A stretch of 64,000 nt of DNA from Siderastrea siderea (taxonomy: Eukaryota > Cnidaria > Anthozoa > Scleractinia > Rhizangiidae), in the NCBI GenBank assembly GCA_964030785.1, contig OZ034979.1, positions 5,513,423-5,577,422 of the forward strand, written 5' to 3'. The notes under the pieces were generated by a model. The model ran no database searches, was not told the DNA's origin, and saw only the letters and a program-made list of their open reading frames with translations. Below are positions 58,536 through 64,000 of the stretch, piece after piece. Within the stretch, counting starts at the first letter, position 1. Every line of letters begins with the position of its first letter. The position numbers and the translations under genes were made by a program.

Positions 58536-59093
58536 TTAACAACAGCTACCAAACGGTCAAAGGAGTCAAGAAGCCCTGGGGCGGTTTTGTTTATTCAGCC
58601 CATTCTGATATACAAATTATTCCCCATTAATGCCCTTATTCGTCTTGTTATGTAGTCCGCTTCTCATTGTTCCGATCCACCGGAAACGTTCGCACTAACG
58701 TCCCGCCCGGGACGTTGACAAAGTGTTTTTCTAATTACTTTTTGCGTATTGCGCTTTTCAATAAAACGCGAACCCTGAACCGGCTTCGAAACGCAACTGA
58801 CGATTTTGCTTTTTACTGCTGTCAGTCATAATTACATAGTGCACGAAATTGAGCTCTCGACCCAGCTAAGCTGAACTTGTAAAGACCCGCTACGATGATT
58901 GACGGCAGTGAAAAACGTAACCGATCTTCAGAGTTTGCATGTCATCAGTGAAAAGCGCAGTACACAGAACACGTAAAAGTTTGTGCTAAGCCAACTTACT
59001 CATAGGAAACTGAGTTGCTAAAACGTGCGGCAGTATGATACGAGAGCAACAGACTAAGTATTCCTATATTGTTTTTACGCAGACCGTGGAGCC
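58536..59093. promoter_or_regulatory. Upstream region and 5' UTR acceptor of the nuclease gene
   Basis: About 560 bp without frames. A strong acceptor (cctatattgtttttacgcag, ending at about 59082) lies 12 bp before the start codon, so a 5' UTR intron is expected. No core promoter could be fixed. Confidence 0.45.
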
Positions 59094-60221
59094 ATGATTA
59101 ACTCTTTTAGAGGTGTCCTGGCCCTCGTAATGATGGGGCATGTGCTACAAGAGATAACAGGGCAATGTCAGTCGTCCACAAGTGGGTTTACTGGCTGTGA
59201 GTGCAACATTATGGGAGCCTGTGACAAGCACGGAAAACCACTGCCTGGGTTAAACAAAAAGTTGACTGGCTACTCGCCCTCTGGTCTGGAACAGTTTGGA
59301 AGTTTCGTACAACAAAAACAAAACTTGGCCTATTTGTGCGAAAGTGGTGCAGTGGCCATTCTGTTCGACTGTGAGAACAGAACGCCCGTTTATGCGGCTA
59401 CCGTGATGAATAAACGACAATTGAATGCCGGATACATGCGTCCAAATATACAATTCAAGCAAAGCTCGTCTCTCAAGAAACAGGGTCAACCAAAAGCAAG
59501 AGACTACAAGCATTCTTCCAAAGTTAAGATATGTGTTAAGCAAAAGCCGAAACCTGCTGATCGTTTCATTGACCGTATATGGTATAAAGCCTTAAATCTA
59601 GGCAAGGCCATTTTACCGGGAAAACGCTGTCTTACAATTAATGAAAAAAATGATAAACTGACTACCGCTATACATAAAGGTCACTTAATAGCAGCAGCAT
59701 ACGGCAGAGGGAACAAGGCCAGAATCACAGCAACCTTTAAATACACCAACACTGTCCCCCAGTTTGGTGTTATAAATAGCGGCCTATGGAATCGTAAGGA
59801 ACAAAGCCTTGTAAAGTGGGGTAGAGAAAATTGTGCGAATCTCAAAGATGGTACAACTGAAAATGTTAGAATGCACATCATCGTTGGCGTGATCCCATCG
59901 ACTAATCCAAAAGTTTCTGATGGACCAAGGTTCTTTGGGTCCGAGGGTTTCAGTGAGTACAGGGGAGATGACTACCTCATAAATGTTCCCAGCGTCATGT
60001 GGACTGCCGCCTGTTGTACCTTCCAGTTTAAAGACAACAGTGGGAATGTGAATCAACTCACACGTCACACATTTTTCGCTGTAGAAAACGATCCTAAAGC
60101 TGTTGATAACTTACCAAGAGATCACGTCCTTTTTTTCAGAAAGTATATTTCGCAACACATTAATTTGTTTCCGGCACAACGTGACTGCAACAACAATGCA
60201 AACTACATTCAACTGTACTAG
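59094..60221 (+). CDS. Secreted DNA/RNA non-specific endonuclease (ENDOD1-like)
   Basis: A 375-residue protein in one coding exon, starting at the first ATG after the acceptor near 59082. Residues 1-24 form a signal peptide ending near GQC. A Cys-rich N-terminal part (C25, C35, C37, C43) is followed by the Endonuclease_NS domain from about residue 60. The catalytic block is IHKGHLIAA (194-202) with the general-base His at 197; TATFKYTNTVPQ (212-223); and INSGLWNRKE (227-236), whose Asn228 is in the place of the metal-binding Asn. The usual DRGH reads HKGH here. Members cut DNA and RNA without sequence preference using Mg2+; secreted ones serve in digestion, defence or venom. Length and motifs agree with animal ENDOD1-like proteins. 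No break or frameshift. The neighbouring DNA is repeats only, so there is no operon-like context. Confidence 0.88.
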   Translation: MINSFRGVLALVMMGHVLQEITGQCQSSTSGFTGCECNIMGACDKHGKPLPGLNKKLTGYSPSGLEQFGSFVQQKQNLAYLCESGAVAILFDCENRTPVYAATVMNKRQLNAGYMRPNIQFKQSSSLKKQGQPKARDYKHSSKVKICVKQKPKPADRFIDRIWYKALNLGKAILPGKRCLTINEKNDKLTTAIHKGHLIAAAYGRGNKARITATFKYTNTVPQFGVINSGLWNRKEQSLVKWGRENCANLKDGTTENVRMHIIVGVIPSTNPKVSDGPRFFGSEGFSEYRGDDYLINVPSVMWTAACCTFQFKDNSGNVNQLTRHTFFAVENDPKAVDNLPRDHVLFFRKYISQHINLFPAQRDCNNNANYIQLY

Positions 60222-60429
60222 GCCTACACAGGTACATAAAGGGTATACCTGGTGGCTGTTGTCTTGCTGTGTCAAAAATATATATTTTCAAGTAAAAAAT
60301 GTTAAAGGGATTACGTTTACTAACTAAGAAAAACAACAAAGCCGGGTCGTGCCTCAACCCTTTCACTCTCAAGAGTACCTAAAATCAAAATTCAAGACAA
60401 ATCTCAAATGTCATTTTGTAAAAAACTTA

Positions 60430-60545
60430 AATATAAATAGTACCATGTGAAAGTACTGCTGAAGAGGTTTTATTTGAATAGTCACACCATATAGGATTTC
60501 ATCCAAAGACTCGAAAGTTAGAAGCACCTTAATGTCTCCATAACT
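60430..60545 (-). repeat. Single diverged unit of the 105-bp satellite
   Basis: 'gaaagtactgctgaagaggttttatttgaa', given here in part as tttatttgaatagtcacac, with 'aggatttcatccaaagactc' and 'aaagttagaagcacctt', matches the left-array orientation at 22.3-22.8 kb. It lies about 210 bp beyond the nuclease stop, possibly in its 3' UTR. Confidence 0.75.
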
Positions 60546-61348
60546 GACTCTGGGAGCCGGGGGGAACGGGTTAAAGTACACACGTGTGACCATGAGTGCC
60601 CAAAAGTGCCACCACAAGTGAGAATTCATCAAAGGATTTCGCACAATCATGTTTTACCTCAAATGAGAGTGAATTAGTTAAACATACGGCAAAGTGTTTA
60701 AGACAACGAATAGGATAAATTTTCGACCTTAAAAATGAACAGGAGTAAAAGAGAGAGGAAGAAAGAAACAAAGAAAGAAAGATGGTGGAAGATTTATTCT
60801 TACGTCTATTAGTGAAAGGTTCGTTGCATCTTAAACAAATCAAAGGCTTGAATCCACTCCGTACCAAATTTTACTCGTGTTGGCCTTGGCATTTTCCAAG
60901 TGCTGGCCAATTACATTTTTTTGCAATTACTTTGCGGTTCATTTTTGGTTTTGACTCAATTTAGTATAATTTTCATAGTCTGTCTTTTGTTCCAGATTTT
61001 GCGGATAGTTTATGGGATAAGACATTAAAACCCGAAGCCAAAATTGAACGAAAACGTGCAGGCTCAATTCTTGAGAACTTGTCATATTACTTTTGTAAAC
61101 TTTATAAATGATGGAAATCCTAAATAAAGCTAAGGTGTAGAGTCATGTGCCAGTATAAATGGATCCGTATAAATATTTAGCTGAATTCACTTGGAGCCCT
61201 TGCCCATCACCATAGTTTTGCCATTCATCTCACCTCTCTCTCACCTTTATTTCTCTCTTCCTGGAGTAGCAATTTTTTTTTACTGAATCATTGCCGGTCT
61301 GAAAGCTTTTTGGCCCACCCCTTCCAACTATTGACACACAACTTTTAC
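60546..61348. other. Gene-free stretch
   Basis: No supportable gene. An AATAAA near 61124 could be a distal polyadenylation signal for the nuclease gene. Confidence 0.4.
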
Positions 61349-61358
61349 AGTCAAAATG

Positions 61359-61474
61359 ATCTCTCCTCCGCAGAGGCTCCTGTTAGTAAACACCAGTTAA
61401 AGGAAAATACGGAAGCGGGAGCGCTGTGCGTTTCTACCCAGCGCGACTGTAGGAGGCCTCTGCGGAGGAGAGAG
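61359..61474. repeat. MITE with CTCTCCTCCGCAGAGG ends and 10-bp TSD
   Basis: ctctcctccgcagaggc is mirrored by gcctctgcggaggagag. agtcaaaatg lies at 61349-61358 and 61475-61484, a 10-bp target duplication. 116 bp, non-coding. Confidence 0.85.
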
Positions 61475-61756
61475 AGTCAAAATGTACAAATCTTGTACAA
61501 AATTAACACTATTTTCTGCTTGTTCAAAAACCGATTTACTGTAATCCGCCGTTTAATGATGTTATTATTACAGAAAAGAAGAGGCAGAACTGTGCATCAG
61601 CTTGGCCTGACGAGAGAGAAAAAAAAAAGGAATCACGTAAATACTCCTGAATCATTAAAATCATGATTAAAATTTGCGCTTACCGTACAACTGGACCTCG
61701 ACAAATAATCACCTTCTTGGTGAAGGGAATAGTACAAATCCTCGGGACTATATATA

Positions 61757-61900
61757 TCTAATTAGATGTTTCGGTGTGAAGTATCGCCGTATATTTTTAC
61801 TCGTTGTTTGTATTTTGACTTGCCCTGCGGGCTTGTCAAAATACAGCACAACTCGTAAAAATATACGGCGATACTTCACACCGAAACATCTAATAAGATA
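61757..61900. repeat. Near-perfect 144-bp foldback MITE
   Basis: tagatgtttcggtgtgaagt ... atatttttac(t)cg is mirrored almost exactly to the right, around a small tgccctgcgggc centre near 61826. The arms are about 60 bp. Non-coding. Confidence 0.85.
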
Positions 61901-62524
61901 TTTATTATCCAACTTAATCTTTTTCAACCTTTTTCAGTAACTTGAAAGAAAAGTACAAGTGTAACAGGATTAGCGCGCGCACGGTACTGTACAATAACCA
62001 ACTGTACAATATCGTGGGATATTTGTACTCGTTTCGCGCGCTTTCTGTACAATAACTAATGCAGTTGAATAATAATTACGAGTAATAGGCTGGTGGACTC
62101 CTGGACCGGTCTACTGGCTTACTACAGTTTACTGTGGAAAAGCAAAGAGGAACTGATAGCAAGGGAATGAGTTCTTAGAGGGGCACTGGAAAAAAAGGCC
62201 GCATCGAGACTTTTTTTCTAAACTCGATGCTCTTCAATTTGGGGAATTATTGGATGATAAAAATTCCAAGGACTGTCATACGGCCTCACTCAATTAAGAT
62301 TTTAAATTTTAGCTTTTTTCTTTTTTCTTTTTTCTGTTAGGTCTTTAGGCTCTTATGTTACAGTACCCCATTGATAACAGTGCTCTTACACTGAAGGGTT
62401 TTCTTGTTAACATAACACTGAGGGGTCATCCTGCAGCTTATTTGAGCTGGCTGTTGACTGCGCTCCAAGGTTATGCATGCATGGACAGTACAGCGGCTGC
62501 CAGAAGGTGCCTATATTGCTTTCG
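61901..62524. other. Gene-free stretch
   Basis: Short inverted words (gcgcgcgc ... gcgcgc, gtacaataac) near 61970-62050. No gene. Confidence 0.4.
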
Positions 62525-63942
62525 GTCCAAATGATCCCGAGACCGCAAATGATCCCCGACCGCAAATGATCCCCAAATTGGACCGCAAATGATCCCAGAA
62601 CCGCAAAGGATCCCCACTGCGGACCGCAAATGATCCCGCTAAATAATAGGAATGGAGTGGACAACAGAACGGCGATGACATTGTAAAGGCGTGGACTCTG
62701 GAATGGCGTGGACAGAGGCATGGTGATGTCTACGGAATAATGTGGATACTGGAGCTTTTGTCTTTATTATTCCTCAAAGCACGTTTTAGCCTCATAAATC
62801 ACGACTTAGATATTATATTTCGAGGTCAAAAATAAAATAAATAAATAAAATGTTACTAGGTAATGTAGTCCTATAAATTCGCAATTGTTTCTGTACCTTT
62901 GGTTTAGCATGCAGGTTGTAAATAAACCTGGTTTAATTTGTGTATTTTCTTTACGATCTGTTAACAGAATAACAGAATGCTTTCTTATACATGTACAAGT
63001 AGTACGAGTGCTAGTCACGAGAAAATTTGCAACCGCCTATGTTAACTGATTTTACCAGCCAGCTACAAATATATATATTTCTTTATCTCGAGCGGGGTAG
63101 CGTTTCCTTTCTAGAGCAATGCTCAGTGGAAAAATCAGTGGGTTCACTTCAACACTCAAATTTACAATATAGAATACTTTTCTGATTTCTCAGGTGGGTA
63201 TAGCCAGCTCGATGCAACAAGTTATGCACATTTGACAGGTTGCGTGACAACTCAAATAGTTACCTATAAAAGGCATCGGCTGCCAAGGATAATACCGGCG
63301 GGATTTCCGCCACACGTACAAAAGACAAGATCCAAACCTAGCGCGGTATTCTTATCACTTTCATTTTCTGGTCTTTGTCACCTCCACCAGCATTAACGCC
63401 AACAAAAAACGCCAATGAAAGGACGAGAGTATTCAAATTGGAGACCAGTTTAGCAATTTCTACAAGCGCGATCGCAAGCGAACAGGACACTGCCTTAATA
63501 CATGGTCTAGTGGCCTCCTCACACATTGTTCAGTGACCTTTGATTTCAAAGCCAGATGTCAATCACCGTGCCCTGGAAACCCGTGGCTTTCTCGACTGTC
63601 GCGGTCTTGGTCGACCATCGGTCGGTCATCCATGCGATCTGTGTATACATGTGAATTTAAAATATATTTTTAAACACAATCATGTTTGCCTTCTATGCCA
63701 CTGTGGTCTAGAGCCTTTAAAATGTTTTATTTCACTGATCAATAAGAAATTTTTCTGTTTTTTGATTTATTTTGGTCAATACTTTCACCTTCCAGTATTT
63801 TCACCTTCACTTCCAAATTCTTTCAGCGCGATCATTTGCGGTCCGCTGTGGGGATTATTTGTGGTCCTGGGATCATTTGCGGTCCAATTTGGGGATCGTT
63901 TGCGGTCGGGGATCATTTGCGGTCTCGGGATCATTTACGGCG
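62525..63942. mobile_element. DNA element with ~115-bp compound TIRs
   Basis: The left end 62525-62640 is a row of aatgatccc/gaccgcaa units (aaatgatcccgagaccgcaa, atgatccccgaccgcaaatg, ...). The right end 63826-63942 is the same row inverted (ttgcggtctcgggatcattt...). The ~1.2-kb interior has no transposase-like frame, so it is non-autonomous. No clear target duplication is visible; the superfamily is unknown. Confidence 0.75.
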
Positions 63943-64000
63943 CTGTAGACCTTGTCGAGCTGCGTCCTCGCTGCACTTGCGAGGGCGATTGGCGAGACAG

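Overview
This window looks like an intron-containing, gene-poor and repeat-rich animal genome, most likely an anthozoan cnidarian such as a stony coral or its relatives. The grounds are AT-rich intergenic DNA, canonical GT-AG introns, cnidarian-style MACPF and Galactosyl_T proteins, Penelope-like and LINE remnants, and many foldback MITEs. No 16S/18S marker is present, so the species cannot be named.

Only four protein genes can be called with confidence. They are a two-exon beta-1,3-galactosyltransferase-like Golgi enzyme (5.8-7.6 kb, +), a multi-exon MACPF pore-forming-family gene (26.3-29.2 kb, -, possibly with 5' exons out to 34.5 kb), a one-coding-exon ricin-B-type beta-trefoil lectin (53.2-53.6 kb, +) and a secreted DNA/RNA non-specific endonuclease (59.1-60.2 kb, +). 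The glycosyltransferase would build surface glycans. The other three belong to families of defence or prey-capture effectors in cnidarians. Nothing in the sequence shows that they act together.

The rest is mostly repeats. 0-5.7 kb is gene-free apart from MITEs. 7.6-14 kb holds several terminal-inverted-repeat (TIR) elements. 15.3-16.3 kb is a ~98-bp tandem satellite. 18.0-20.4 kb holds a tandem repeat with AP-1-like cores and a Mutator-like element with 9-bp target duplications. 22.3-23.7 kb is a ~105-bp satellite in two opposed arrays. 29.3-32.7 kb holds MITEs and a Penelope-like insertion with hammerhead-like motifs in inverted orientation. 35.2-36.5 kb holds LINE and SAP-like fragments. 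37.4-46.0 kb is a cluster of at least four decayed copies of an unrecognised spliced gene in two-plus-two inverted arrangement, with two large foldback insertions. 46.4-52.2 kb is a segmental duplication interrupted by a second Penelope-like fragment. 54-64 kb holds tandem repeats, a Tigger-like terminus, a LINE remnant, a TTAA-flanked MITE and a 1.4-kb DNA element with compound TIRs.

Coordinates of genes, splice sites and target-site duplications were read from the sequence. Family names for transposons rest on terminus structure and peptide motifs only, without any database search.
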